Below, one piece after another: positions 55,460-64,000 of a stretch of 64,000 nt of DNA. This DNA is from Roseovarius aestuarii (GTDB lineage: Bacteria; Pseudomonadota; Alphaproteobacteria; Rhodobacterales; Rhodobacteraceae). Below the pieces are notes generated by a model. It had not been told where the DNA came from. It ran no database searches and saw only the letters and a program-made list of their open reading frames with translations. Position 1 is the stretch's first letter. Each line of letters begins with the position of its first letter. The stretch spans positions 1 through 64,000 of the forward strand of contig JAPWHL010000002.1 of NCBI GenBank assembly GCA_027214255.1, written 5' to 3'. A program made the position numbers and the translations under genes.

Positions 55460-56020
55460 TTACTCGAGCTTGTCGCAGGCACCGACCAACGCTTCGTATT
55501 GGGTTGTGATCCAGCCAAGAGCCTGTTCAGGATTCCCGTCCTCGATCTTGCCGGTCATCTTGGCAAAGATCCGCGCCGAGCGGCTGTCGTCAACCATCTG
55601 GATGCTTTGCGAGGTAACGACCGTATCATAGACAAAATAGGCAATGGCGACCAACAGGATGCCGCGCGCGACGCCAAAGATGAATCCGATCCCTTGATCA
55701 ATCCCGCCAAGGGCGGAGCGTTGTACCAGGGACGAAAACAGCGGTGTGATCAAAGAGGCCACGATCAGCGCCACCGCAAAGACAATGGCAAAGGCGCCGA
55801 TCATGCTAAGTTCGCAACTGTCGGCGATGAATTCTCCGACGACCGGAATTTCCTTGACCAGTGGTTCGACCTGCGGGGCGAACATGAAGGCCAGAATGCC
55901 GGCAACGACCCAGCCCGCGATCGCCAGCGATTCGCGTACGAACCCGCGTGAGTAAGCCAGCAATGCTGACAGAACGATAACCAGCGCCACAACGCCGTCT
56001 ATGATGGTAAAGCCGTCCAT
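55460..56020 (-). CDS. cvpA: CvpA family protein
   Basis: A 186-residue inner membrane protein of the colicin V production family, with four hydrophobic helices. FTIIDGVVALVIVLSALLAY and SRGFVRESLAIAGWVVA at the N-terminus are diagnostic. A soluble tail of about 50 residues follows. Its location between radA and purF matches the common arrangement. The cellular role is not settled; it affects envelope properties in model bacteria. Confidence 0.9.
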   Translation of the reverse strand: MDGFTIIDGVVALVIVLSALLAYSRGFVRESLAIAGWVVAGILAFMFAPQVEPLVKEIPVVGEFIADSCELSMIGAFAIVFAVALIVASLITPLFSSLVQRSALGGIDQGIGFIFGVARGILLVAIAYFVYDTVVTSQSIQMVDDSRSARIFAKMTGKIEDGNPEQALGWITTQYEALVGACDKLE

Positions 56021-56044
56021 TGCCGCGTCCTCAATCCCTCTGCG

Positions 56045-57412
56045 CTAACCAGCGCCAAATGTGTCACCCACAAAACTAGTCAGATCCGTTGCCCGTGTCA
56101 GGCGCAACCCCGTGTCACCCCCAGGCTTGCCGCCTTCCGGAATGATTGCGGCTGTAAAACCAAGTTTTGCGGCTTCCTTCAACCTGTTTTCGGTCTGACC
56201 GACCGGACGCAAGGCCCCAGATAGGCTAATTTCGCCAAAAACAACTGTCTCAGCGGGCAGGGCGGCGTCTTCGCGGGCACTTAACAATGCGGCAGCCACG
56301 GCCAGATCGGCGGCGGGTTCGCTAATCTTCATGCCTCCGGCGACGTTCAGATAGACATCAAGCCCGGCAAACGGGATTCCGCAGCGCGATTCGAGAACGG
56401 CAAGGATCATCGCCAGACGCTGCCCGTCCCATCCAACGACGGCGCGGCGCGGCTGCGAATGGGGCGACGGGGCAACCAGCGCTTGCAACTCAACCAGAAC
56501 GGGGCGAGTGCCTTCTATGCCGGAAAACACCACCGATCCGGGGCTGGGTTTGCCGCGCTCGGACAAAAACAGAGCGGACGGGTTCGTGACCTCGGACAAG
56601 CCGCCACCAGTCATTTCGAAAACGCCGATCTCGTCTGCAGGGCCAAAGCGGTTCTTTACGGCGCGCAGGATGCGAAACTGATGCCCGCGTTCGCCCTCGA
56701 AATAAAGGACGGTGTCGACCATATGTTCGACCACGCGCGGACCGGCAATCTGCCCATCCTTGGTGACATGCCCCACCAAGACGACGCTGACGCCCTTGCG
56801 TTTGGCAAAGCTTGTCAATTCATGGGCGGCCGCGCGCACCTGACTGACACTGCCGGGGGCACTGCCGATCGTGTCCAGCCACATGGTTTGGATGGAATCG
56901 ATGATCACCAGCTGCGGACGCTCGGCCTCAATCGTGGTCAGGATATCGCGCAAATTGGTTTCAGCAGCTAATTGGACAGGCGCGTCGCGCAGCCCCAGAC
57001 GTTCGGCCCGCATGCGCACCTGTGCGCTGGCCTCTTCGCCCGAAACGTAGATTGTTTTGAGCCCCGAGCGCGCAAAGCTGGCTGCGGCCTGTAGCAACAA
57101 TGTAGATTTTCCGATGCCCGGATCGCCGCCAACCAGAATTGCCGAGGCCGGAACCAGCCCGCCGCCCAGAACACGGTCCAATTCGGCCAGACCGGAATTG
57201 GTGCGTGCGGGCGGGACTTCGCGTGCGCTGAGGTCACTGAGCACCATGCGCGAGCCGCGCGACTTTCCCAAACCGGCCGTGGCCGGTCCTGCGCTGATGC
57301 CGGTGTCTTCGCTGAGGGTGTTCCATTCGCCACACCCATCGCAGCGCCCGGACCATTTGGAATGGACCGCGCCGCAGGCGTTGCAGGAATAGGATATCTG
57401 GGATTTAGCCAT
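56045..57412 (-). CDS. radA: DNA repair protein RadA
   Basis: A 455-residue ATPase of recombinational repair. The N-terminal zinc finger is CNACGAVHSKWSGRCDGC, Walker A GGDPGIGKSTLL lies near residues 96-106, the RadA KNRFG motif follows in VKNRFGPADEIGVFEM, and the C-terminal domain is Lon-protease-like (LDVYLNVAGGMKISEPAADL). It promotes branch migration. The order radA-cvpA is conserved among related bacteria. Confidence 0.97.
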   Translation of the reverse strand: MAKSQISYSCNACGAVHSKWSGRCDGCGEWNTLSEDTGISAGPATAGLGKSRGSRMVLSDLSAREVPPARTNSGLAELDRVLGGGLVPASAILVGGDPGIGKSTLLLQAAASFARSGLKTIYVSGEEASAQVRMRAERLGLRDAPVQLAAETNLRDILTTIEAERPQLVIIDSIQTMWLDTIGSAPGSVSQVRAAAHELTSFAKRKGVSVVLVGHVTKDGQIAGPRVVEHMVDTVLYFEGERGHQFRILRAVKNRFGPADEIGVFEMTGGGLSEVTNPSALFLSERGKPSPGSVVFSGIEGTRPVLVELQALVAPSPHSQPRRAVVGWDGQRLAMILAVLESRCGIPFAGLDVYLNVAGGMKISEPAADLAVAAALLSAREDAALPAETVVFGEISLSGALRPVGQTENRLKEAAKLGFTAAIIPEGGKPGGDTGLRLTRATDLTSFVGDTFGAG

Positions 57413-57461
57413 GGGCAGTCAGTAGCGCGGGCGCGCGGCCGAGGTCAAAGGGTATTCACAT

Positions 57462-58232
57462 CTACTCGGCAACGAGCGAACGCAGGCGGATCACATCCGG
57501 CGGGTCGGCGGGGGCGGATTCGGTGTCTTGGATCGCGAATTCGGGGAATATTTCGACGATCTCGGCTTTCAACCGTTCAAGCTGTGACTGGGCCACGGCC
57601 TCGTCGAGTTCCAGCTGGCGCAGCCAGTGCCGCATTTCGCCATGGATCAGTTTGGCGGCGTCGAGCCGTTGTTCAAACAGGGCTATCTCTTCTTGCCTCT
57701 GGGTCAGGAAGGCGCGGGCGCGCGCAACCCGTTCATCGGAATAGGTGCGGGCCAGATCGTCACTGATGCGACTCATCTGGGCGGCCACCTCCAGCACTTC
57801 GGGTTCCAGACCTTGCAGGTCAGGGTGCTCGCGTAGATGGGCCAGACGTTCCCGTACGGCGTCAAATTCCGAATGTGTCTGAAACAGGCCGGCGCGATCC
57901 GCATTATGGGCCAAGCTATAGGCACGTGCCACGTCTTCCATGTTGATCATGAATTGGCGATGAGATGTCTCCAACCGCATTACCCGAAAACTGCCGGGCA
58001 GGAAAAACAGCAGGCATACCACCAAACCGTTCACCGCAATCTGCGCATACATTCCCGCCTCGGGAATAGGAGCGCCGTTGATGCTGAGCGGAAAATCAAG
58101 CCAAGGAATAACCTCGAAAGCGGCCAGAGCGCTGGCCGATGTGATTGCCAACGACGCAATCACGATCACTGCCATCGCCACTTGATGCAGGGCGATCAGG
58201 ATGATCCGAACGATGGCGCGTATGTCTGACAT
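57462..58232 (-). CDS. Membrane protein with C-terminal coiled coil, unknown function
   Basis: A 256-residue protein with two N-terminal hydrophobic segments (about residues 10-40 and 63-83) and a long Glu/Arg/Gln-rich helical part (about 110-230) that should form a coiled coil. I do not recognise the family. Topology suggests that the coiled coil is cytoplasmic. It lies between radA and a PqiA-like gene on the same strand and has no overlap with either. Confidence 0.65.
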   Translation of the reverse strand: MSDIRAIVRIILIALHQVAMAVIVIASLAITSASALAAFEVIPWLDFPLSINGAPIPEAGMYAQIAVNGLVVCLLFFLPGSFRVMRLETSHRQFMINMEDVARAYSLAHNADRAGLFQTHSEFDAVRERLAHLREHPDLQGLEPEVLEVAAQMSRISDDLARTYSDERVARARAFLTQRQEEIALFEQRLDAAKLIHGEMRHWLRQLELDEAVAQSQLERLKAEIVEIFPEFAIQDTESAPADPPDVIRLRSLVAE

Positions 58233-58353
58233 AGTTGAGGTTCCCCGACGGTAACCGTATCGGCAGTTCTTTGCCTATCAACTGATAAATGGCGAACATG
58301 GTCGCATCTGGCCGGGAATTTGTTGGGATCGTGTCCTGTCCGCACCACGACAA

Positions 58354-58372
58354 CAGGGGTATTCAACCCCTG
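58354..58372. terminator. Stem-loop over the stop of the PqiA-like gene
   Basis: CAGGGGT and ACCCCTG pair around a 5-base loop. The hairpin spans the end of the PqiA-like gene on the minus strand. A short TTGT follows, not a clear U-run, so terminator status is tentative. Confidence 0.35.
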
Positions 58373-58803
58373 GTTGCTGACTTCTTCTGAGTGAGATGAC
58401 CGACGATCATTGATCCAAGGACACATCCAGTGAAGAGATAAAGCCCCCAAGCGGTCTCGACCGTTGCCAGCCCCACGCCTTTGACTACGACAATGTAAAT
58501 CGCAATAAGGAAGACATCGGCCATCGCCAACTTGCCCAGCACATGCAAAATAGGCAGAACCTTGCGGCGCAAAAGCCCAAAATGGATCAAAGCCAGCCCG
58601 ATGGTTTTAATGTATGGCGCAAAAAGCGCCAGAAAGGTCACGACCAAGGCCAAGGGCACGTCCGTGCGCCACAATGATTGCAGACCAGACATGACGCTGA
58701 TTTCACTAAGGCCAAACAATGGGAGAAGGCCTGCGCGCAGCATGGGTGCAAACCATGCTACGGGGAACAAGATCAAAAGCGTAAGATTGATGAGACGCAA
58801 CAT
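58363..58803 (-). CDS. Paraquat-inducible protein A-like membrane protein
   Basis: A 146-residue protein with four hydrophobic helices. LFGLSEISVMSGLQSLWRTD and VLPILHVLGKLAMADVFLIA resemble the PqiA domain (the family has GKWSMLDVFVVA; here GKLAMADVFLIA). It is about half the length of E. coli PqiA, i.e. a single domain. PqiA proteins act with MCE proteins in lipid traffic, and an Mla-type permease and ATPase lie just upstream, which supports a shared pathway. Confidence 0.75.
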   Translation of the reverse strand: MLRLINLTLLILFPVAWFAPMLRAGLLPLFGLSEISVMSGLQSLWRTDVPLALVVTFLALFAPYIKTIGLALIHFGLLRRKVLPILHVLGKLAMADVFLIAIYIVVVKGVGLATVETAWGLYLFTGCVLGSMIVGHLTQKKSATRG

Positions 58804-58897
58804 GGTAAAGGCCTTGGGCTGTGTGAACTCACAAACACTATGCGCCGCGTGATGGGGCAGATGTAAGGTGCGCTTAAGCGCTCCTTACGCGACGTGG

Positions 58898-59644
58898 CTA
58901 ACGTACCGCCTCGATGGGGCCTTCGGCGCGTCCGTGAATGAACTGATCAAGATAGGGGTCTCCTGATGCGTCCATCTGGGATACCGGCCCGGTCCATTGG
59001 ATCACACCGCCATGCAGCATTGCCACATTATCGGCAATCGCCCGTACCGAGCTCATATCATGGGTGATGGTCATTGCCGTCGCCCCCATTTCGGTCACGA
59101 TTTCGCGGATCAACTCGTTGATGACACCTGACATGATAGGATCAAGCCCGGTGGTCGGCTCGTCAAAAAAGATGATCTCGGGTTCGGCGGCAATTGCACG
59201 GGCCAGCCCCACGCGTTTTTGCATGCCCCCAGACAGTTCCGCCGGGAACAGGTCGGCCACATCAGGTGTCAGCCCAACGCGGCGTAGTTTTTCGATCGCA
59301 ATCTCGCGCGCCTCGGCCTTGGGACGCTTTAACGAGCCGCGCAGCAGTCGAAACGCCACGTTTTGCCAGACCGGAAGCGAGTCAAACAATGCACCGCCCT
59401 GAAACAGCATGCCAAAGCGGGCCAGAAAACTATCGCGTTCGGCGCGCATCACATCCTGACCATCCAGAGTGATCATGCCGCTGTCAGGTGTCACCAATCC
59501 CAGCACCGATTTCAGGCAGATCGATTTGCCGGTACCAGATCCACCAATGACAACCATCGACGTGCCTTTGGGAATGCTGAGGTTAACACCCTTTAGCACT
59601 TTCTTTGGCCCGAAGGCTTTGTGTACGTCGCGCAGCTCAATCAT
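58898..59644 (-). CDS. mlaF: ABC transporter ATPase of an Mla-type lipid transport system (MlaF-like)
   Basis: A 248-residue ATPase. Walker A IGGSGTGKSICLKS near residue 35, signature LSGGMQKRVGLARAI, Walker B EIIFFDEPTTGLDPIMS and H-loop ITHDMSSVRAIAD. The IMSGVINELI segment and SGGMQKR signature are typical of MlaF. The start at 59642-59644 ([11 protein letters not shown]) overlaps the MlaE stop; the longer frame is not needed. It energises phospholipid movement between envelope membranes. The MCE subunit MlaD is not seen nearby. Confidence 0.88.
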   Translation of the reverse strand: MIELRDVHKAFGPKKVLKGVNLSIPKGTSMVVIGGSGTGKSICLKSVLGLVTPDSGMITLDGQDVMRAERDSFLARFGMLFQGGALFDSLPVWQNVAFRLLRGSLKRPKAEAREIAIEKLRRVGLTPDVADLFPAELSGGMQKRVGLARAIAAEPEIIFFDEPTTGLDPIMSGVINELIREIVTEMGATAMTITHDMSSVRAIADNVAMLHGGVIQWTGPVSQMDASGDPYLDQFIHGRAEGPIEAVR

Positions 59645-60426
59645 ATCGAGAAAAACACCGTCGTCAGAAGGAAGTTGGCCGCAAGAATCAACACCGCTGC
59701 CGCCTCGACCGCGCCCTTGGTCGCCTTGCCAACGCCGGCCGCCCCGCGTGAGGTGTTCATGCCATAATAGCACCCCATCAGTGTCGCGATAAACCCAAAC
59801 GCCGCGCCCTTGACCAAGCTCGAAATGATATCCAGCCCCTCGATGAAATTCACCGTATTCTGCAGATATGCGGCTGAATTAAAGCCAAGGCTGCGCGTTC
59901 CCACGATATAGCCGCCCATGATGCCGATGATATCACCGATGCCCACCAAAACAGGCACCATGATCAATCCGGCCAGGACGCGCGGTACGGTCAGGTGTTT
60001 CATCGGATGGGTCGACAAAGTGACCAGCGCGTCGATCTGTTCGGTCACTTTCATGGTCGCGATTTCTGCCGCAATCGAGGACGTCACCCGCGCGGCAATC
60101 ATCAACCCCACCAGAACTGGGCCCAATTCTCGTACCATGCCAATGGCCACAATCTGGGGAACCACAGCCTCGGCGTTGAAACGCGCACCGCCTGAGTAAA
60201 TCTGCAACGCCAGTGCGCCGCCGGTAAAGAACGCGGTCAGGCCGACAACCGGCAAGCTGAAATATCCGACACTGAGCAAGGCGTGGCCGATTTCCTTGAG
60301 ATAGATAGGCGGGCGCACCATATGGCCCAGCGTCTGGCCCGCAAAAATGGAAATCCGCCCCATGGCGGCCAATACGCCCAGCACGGTGTGGCCGATAGCG
60401 GCAAGAAAATGGGTGAGAATGTTCAT
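59641..60426 (-). CDS. mlaE: Mla-type lipid ABC transporter permease (MlaE-like)
   Basis: A 261-residue permease with five to six helices. [40 protein letters not shown] and [18 protein letters not shown] are the diagnostic MlaE blocks, and [20 protein letters not shown] the C-terminal one. It begins within the alr stop (ATGA) and overlaps mlaF, so the three genes alr-mlaE-mlaF are translationally coupled. Confidence 0.93.
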   Translation of the reverse strand: MNILTHFLAAIGHTVLGVLAAMGRISIFAGQTLGHMVRPPIYLKEIGHALLSVGYFSLPVVGLTAFFTGGALALQIYSGGARFNAEAVVPQIVAIGMVRELGPVLVGLMIAARVTSSIAAEIATMKVTEQIDALVTLSTHPMKHLTVPRVLAGLIMVPVLVGIGDIIGIMGGYIVGTRSLGFNSAAYLQNTVNFIEGLDIISSLVKGAAFGFIATLMGCYYGMNTSRGAAGVGKATKGAVEAAAVLILAANFLLTTVFFSI

Positions 60427-61460
60427 CCCCCCAGATACCGCCGGGTGTAACGCGCGCCAAGAGAGGTCAGTATTTCATATCCAATCGTGTCCGCTGCATC
60501 ACTGAGCGCATCGACAGATTGCTGCGGACCCAAAAGTTCGATTGTTTTGGGGTCATGGCCCAGATCGGTTACATCAACGCCGATCATGTCCATCGAAACC
60601 CGGCCAACGATGGGGCAGGGCACATCCTCGGCCCAGCCATGGGCCTTGCCGCCGATGGCGCGTAAAATGCCATCGGCATAGCCCGCGCTGATCGTTGCTA
60701 TGCGGCTCGGGCGCTCGGCAATCCAAGCGCGGCTATATCCTACGGCCCCGCCGACGGGGACGTCGCGACACTGGATCACCGGAATATCCAGTGACACAAC
60801 CGAACGGGCGTTGGTGAACGGCAACCCGCCATAAAGCCCGATACCCGGGCGGGTCAGATCAAAATGATAGGCCTGATCCAGCAAGATTCCGCCAGTATTC
60901 GCAATGCTCAGCGGAACATCCGTATCGGCGGTCATATCAATGAACGTATTCAATTGCTGCGGATTCATCGCCGCATTGCGATCATCGGCGCATGCCAGAT
61001 GGCTGATGATCAGTTGAGGATGCTGCGCCAGCGCGATTTCACGCACAGCGGCCCATTCTGTAGGCTCCATGCCCAAACGATGCATGCCAGTGTCCAATTG
61101 CACGCCAAACCCGTGACCGGGCAGGGCTTCGACATGGCGCACCATTTGATCCAGCGAATTCAGGATCGGCAAAAGATCCAGATCCCCGATCATATCCGCA
61201 TCGCCCGGCATATGACCCGACAGCACATAGATCACCGGACCATGGCCCAAAGCGCGACGCAGGGCTGCGCCTTCTTCGGCAACCGCGACAAAAAACGTCC
61301 GCGCCCCGGCTCGCGCCAATGCGCGCCCGACACGTTCCGCACCCAGACCATAGGCGTCGGCCTTGACCACCGCAGCGGTCTCGGCCTCACCCAGCGCATC
61401 CAGCGCGCGCCAGTTCAGGGTCAGGGCATTCAGGTCAATGGTTAAGGTCGCTGTACTCAT
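60423..61460 (-). CDS. alr: Alanine racemase
   Basis: A 345-residue PLP enzyme that makes D-alanine for peptidoglycan. The PLP lysine is Lys33 in [16 protein letters not shown] carries the second catalytic Tyr region; [15 protein letters not shown] and the C-terminal [17 protein letters not shown] are family motifs. The length is slightly short but typical for alphaproteobacteria. It is the first gene of the alr-mlaE-mlaF operon, 181 bases downstream of dnaB. Confidence 0.95.
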   Translation of the reverse strand: MSTATLTIDLNALTLNWRALDALGEAETAAVVKADAYGLGAERVGRALARAGARTFFVAVAEEGAALRRALGHGPVIYVLSGHMPGDADMIGDLDLLPILNSLDQMVRHVEALPGHGFGVQLDTGMHRLGMEPTEWAAVREIALAQHPQLIISHLACADDRNAAMNPQQLNTFIDMTADTDVPLSIANTGGILLDQAYHFDLTRPGIGLYGGLPFTNARSVVSLDIPVIQCRDVPVGGAVGYSRAWIAERPSRIATISAGYADGILRAIGGKAHGWAEDVPCPIVGRVSMDMIGVDVTDLGHDPKTIELLGPQQSVDALSDAADTIGYEILTSLGARYTRRYLGG

Positions 61461-61641
61461 GGCAGGGGTTTTGACAGGCTGACGGCAAGGGTCAAGGGCA
61501 AAGAAAGGGTCATCGCGGGCCTACACTGTATATACACACTCGGATCACAGTCTATTTCTCTGAATCCAAATAGAAAACACCGGAAATTTCGAGAGGGCGC
61601 AATCGCGCTTATTGCGCGCGCCGATGTTGCGGGGGCGTTCG

Positions 61642-63150
61642 CTAGAACTCGGTGTCGCCTTCCAGCGCGGCACCGCCTTGCTGATAGGGTTGCACCAGAT
61701 TGCCAAAGCGGGTGAATTGCCCCTCAAAGCTCAGCTCAATCGTGCCGATCGGTCCGTGACGCTGTTTGCCGATGATGACTTCGGCCTTGCCGTGCAGGGC
61801 CGACATCCGGTCTTGCCAAGCGGCGATTTCATCCAGCCGGTCATCGGACGGTTTTTCGCGTTCGACATAATATTCTTCGCGGAACACAAACATCACCACA
61901 TCCGCGTCCTGTTCGATCGAGCCCGATTCGCGCAGATCGCTGAGCTGAGGGCGCTTGTCCTCGCGTTGCTCGACCGCACGCGACAACTGTGACAGCGCGA
62001 TGACGGGGATATCCAACTCTTTGGCAATTGCCTTGAGCCCCATCGTGATTTCCGAGATTTCGTTCACCCGGCTTTCGCTGCGACCTGTGCCGCGCACCAG
62101 TTGCAGATAGTCGATGATCAACACGTCCAACCCATGCGTCCGCTTTAACCGGCGTGCGCGGGCGGCCAATTGGCTGATCGGCAGGGCCGGGGTGTCGTCA
62201 ATATAGAGCGGGCAGGATTCCAGCTGCTTGGCCGCATCGACAAAGCGGCGGAATTCACTTTCTTCCATGTCCCCACGGCGGATTTTATGGGATGGAATTT
62301 CTGACGCTTCGGACAAAACCCGCGCGGCCAGCTGCTCGGCGCTCATCTCAAGCGAATAAAAACCGACAACGCCGCCCTCGACAGACCCTTCGGTCCCGTC
62401 GGGCAGGGTGCCGCGCCGATAGGCTTTGGCAATGTTGAAGGCGAGGTTGGTCGCCAGCGAAGTTTTCCCCATCGACGGACGCCCGGCCAAGATCAACAAG
62501 TCAGACTTGTGAAGCCCGCCCAGTTTTTTGTCCATGTCGATCAATCCGGTCGACACACCCGCCAGCCCACCTTCACGTTGATAGGCGGCGTTGGCCACAT
62601 TGACCGCATCCGTTACGGCCTTGAGAAAGCTTTGAAAACCGGTCTCTGTCTGGCCTTGCTCGCTGAGCTTGTAAAGCTGCTGCTCGGCCTCGACGATCTG
62701 ATCTTTGGGCTCGCTGTCGACATCCATGCGCTTGGCCTTGCCAGCGATGTCATGCCCCAGTGCGATCAATTGGCGCCGGATGGCCAGATCATAGATCATC
62801 TGGGCATAGTCTCGTACCGCATAAGAGCTAATGGCGCCCCCGGCCAGTTTGACCAGATAGGCAGGACCGCCCAGTTCTTTCAGGCCTTCGTCTTCTTCCA
62901 GAAAGGCCTTGATCGTGACAGGCGAGGCCAGATTGTTTTTGGCAATTCGCGCCGCGGCCGTTTCAAAAATACGGGCATGAACAGGGTCATAAAAATGCTG
63001 CGGGCCGATAATGGACGCAATGCGGTCAAACACATCGTTGTTGGTCAAGATCGCGCCCAGCAACTGCTGTTCGGCCTCGATCGAGTGGGGCATCGTATCC
63101 GCCGCTTCGATCTCTGCGCCGGTTGGATTGAAAACTGTGATTTCGTTCAT
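61642..63150 (-). CDS. dnaB: Replicative DNA helicase
   Basis: A 502-residue hexameric helicase. The N-terminal DnaB domain has PHSIEAEQQLLGAILTN; Walker A GRPSMGKTSL near residues 222-231, Walker B LDVLIIDYLQLV, and the C-terminal QLSRAVEQREDKRPQLSDLR complete the RecA-like core. It unwinds DNA at the replication fork. The start at 63148-63150 (MNEITVF) is chosen; the open frame continues 27 codons upstream with no family similarity. Confidence 0.97.
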   Translation of the reverse strand: MNEITVFNPTGAEIEAADTMPHSIEAEQQLLGAILTNNDVFDRIASIIGPQHFYDPVHARIFETAAARIAKNNLASPVTIKAFLEEDEGLKELGGPAYLVKLAGGAISSYAVRDYAQMIYDLAIRRQLIALGHDIAGKAKRMDVDSEPKDQIVEAEQQLYKLSEQGQTETGFQSFLKAVTDAVNVANAAYQREGGLAGVSTGLIDMDKKLGGLHKSDLLILAGRPSMGKTSLATNLAFNIAKAYRRGTLPDGTEGSVEGGVVGFYSLEMSAEQLAARVLSEASEIPSHKIRRGDMEESEFRRFVDAAKQLESCPLYIDDTPALPISQLAARARRLKRTHGLDVLIIDYLQLVRGTGRSESRVNEISEITMGLKAIAKELDIPVIALSQLSRAVEQREDKRPQLSDLRESGSIEQDADVVMFVFREEYYVEREKPSDDRLDEIAAWQDRMSALHGKAEVIIGKQRHGPIGTIELSFEGQFTRFGNLVQPYQQGGAALEGDTEF

Positions 63151-63517
63151 GTCGGGTCCCGTGTGCTGGCGGGGATGGTCATAAATGGTTGCGGGGCGGG
63201 TGGGCAATATCGCGCGGCACCGGGCGTGCATGTATCTTTTTGTGGATAACTGCGACAGCCTGCCTTTGCGCCTATGTTGCGCTATTGTTGCCGCTTACGT
63301 CAACATGTGGCTTTTGCGTGCGGTCCCTTGCGTGGCTATGCGACAAAGAAGGGACAGTGAGCGTCTATTCGAATATTACCCCTAGCGGGATACGATTCGC
63401 AGTATTCGTAGCGGCCTTATCAGATAGCACCGCCAAGACCCACGCAATGCGTGGGGCGGGCAGTTCAACCACCCGTCGTGGTTCCAGACTGCGGGGGCGA
63501 TCCCGTTGGGGACAGTT
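63151..63517. other. 367-base intergenic region between pyrE and dnaB
   Basis: No gene is visible. It contains a palindromic stem at 63439-63455 and, near the dnaB start, AT-rich sequence that could serve as dnaB promoter (TTGTGGATAACT around 63239). Both flanking genes are on the minus strand. I see nothing else. Confidence 0.4.
63439..63455. repeat. Palindromic stem downstream of pyrE
   Basis: CCCACGCA and TGCGTGGG pair around a single A, flanked by CGCC and GCGG that could extend the stem across an internal bulge. It lies about 60 bases past the pyrE stop. No U-run follows, so it may be an mRNA-end structure rather than a classical terminator. Confidence 0.35.
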
Positions 63518-64000
63518 TTACCGGTGGGCATCCTGCCAGGCACGGGGAGCTTCCAGGAACGACTCGACCTCGCGCAGGGTGTTGATATCAAACGCTTCTT
63601 GGGCGCGAGCCTCAACCAGAACGTCCCACCATGTGCATAGGTGATGCAGATTCACACCATGAGCATCCAGCGTTTTGATCGTATCGGGGAAGATTCCATA
63701 ATAGAAAATTACGGCAGTGTGATTGCATATCGCTCCGGTTTCGCGGATCGCATCCACAAAACTGATCTTTGAGCCGCCGTCCGTCGTCAGATCCTCGACC
63801 AGAAGAACACGTTGACCTTCGGACATCTCACCTTCGATCCGGGCGTTGCGGCCATATCCTTTGGGTTTTTTGCGCACATAGGTCATGGGCAGCCCCATGC
63901 GTTCCGCCATCAAGGCTGCAAAGGGAATGCCCGCCGTTTCACCACCCGCAACGTTGTCAAAGGCTTCCATTCCGACATTGCGCATCACTGTAAGAGCCAG
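63518..64000 (-). CDS. pyrE: Orotate phosphoribosyltransferase, 5' end beyond the window
   Basis: At least 160 C-terminal residues of a pyrimidine-synthesis enzyme converting orotate plus PRPP to [40 protein letters not shown] (PRPP/orotate loop) and [20 protein letters not shown] (PRPP-binding D-D motif) are visible. The open frame continues to base 64000 ([11 protein letters not shown]), so the start lies off the right edge. The internal ATG at 63986-63988 is not the real start. Confidence 0.93.
   Translation of the reverse strand: MALTVMRNVGMEAFDNVAGGETAGIPFAALMAERMGLPMTYVRKKPKGYGRNARIEGEMSEGQRVLLVEDLTTDGGSKISFVDAIRETGAICNHTAVIFYYGIFPDTIKTLDAHGVNLHHLCTWWDVLVEARAQEAFDINTLREVESFLEAPRAWQDAHR

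Overview
The window looks like chromosomal DNA of a marine alphaproteobacterium of the order Rhodobacterales (Roseobacter group). The clues are the overall protein flavour, the radA-cvpA-purF order, alr next to an Mla-type ABC pair, the tatABC block, a Hint-domain protein, an orphan EnvZ-like kinase and ATGA/GTGA-coupled operons. No database search was possible; all calls come from reading motifs and gene order.

Left end (1-8555), an accessory island. It starts with the last codons and right end of an IS3-family element inserted in an IS110-family transposase remnant. Two defence systems follow on the minus strand: a Septu-type pair (PtuA ATPase, PtuB HNH nuclease) and a Hachiman-like pair (HamA DUF1837 nuclease-like protein, HamB helicase). 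A second IS3-type end, in the same orientation as the first, abuts a tyrosine integrase cut down to its N-terminal part beside tRNA-Asn(GUU). A 158-bp MITE-like unit with perfect 14-bp inverted ends lies between the two systems.

Middle (9.7-40 kb), an exopolysaccharide or capsule locus with a natural-product assembly line built into it. The polysaccharide genes include several glycosyltransferases, a WecG-like transferase, a Wzy-like polymerase/ligase, a Wzx-like flippase, a Wzz-like copolymerase, a CpsD-like ATPase lacking the P-loop lysine, an ExoY/WbaP-like initiating transferase and an asparagine-synthetase-like protein without the glutaminase cysteine. Inside it, one dense plus-strand array (17521-33794) encodes a one-module type I PKS (KS-AT-KR-DH-ACP-TE), a GT2 enzyme, an NRPS protein (formyltransferase, degenerate C-like region, adenylation domain interrupted by a luciferase-like monooxygenase, PCP), a phosphopantetheinyl transferase, an SGNH-hydrolase-like protein, a secreted protein and another GT2 enzyme. 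The simplest reading is that an N-formylated, possibly oxidised aminoacyl starter is extended once by the PKS and released by the TE; its co-transcription with sugar enzymes suggests a glycan decoration, a lipid-like anchor or a glycosylated small molecule. This is the most unusual system in the window.

Right part (40.6-64 kb), mostly housekeeping: prfC, a small Pro/Asp-rich protein, a Hint-domain protein, an SDR, an FbpC-like ATPase, tatABC with a DUF815 ATPase, an NlpD-like lipoprotein, pcm-surE, an SDR, a PilP-like small protein, purF, a YdcZ-like transporter, cvpA, radA, a coiled-coil membrane protein, a PqiA-like protein, mlaF-mlaE-alr, dnaB and pyrE, whose 5' end is cut by the window edge.
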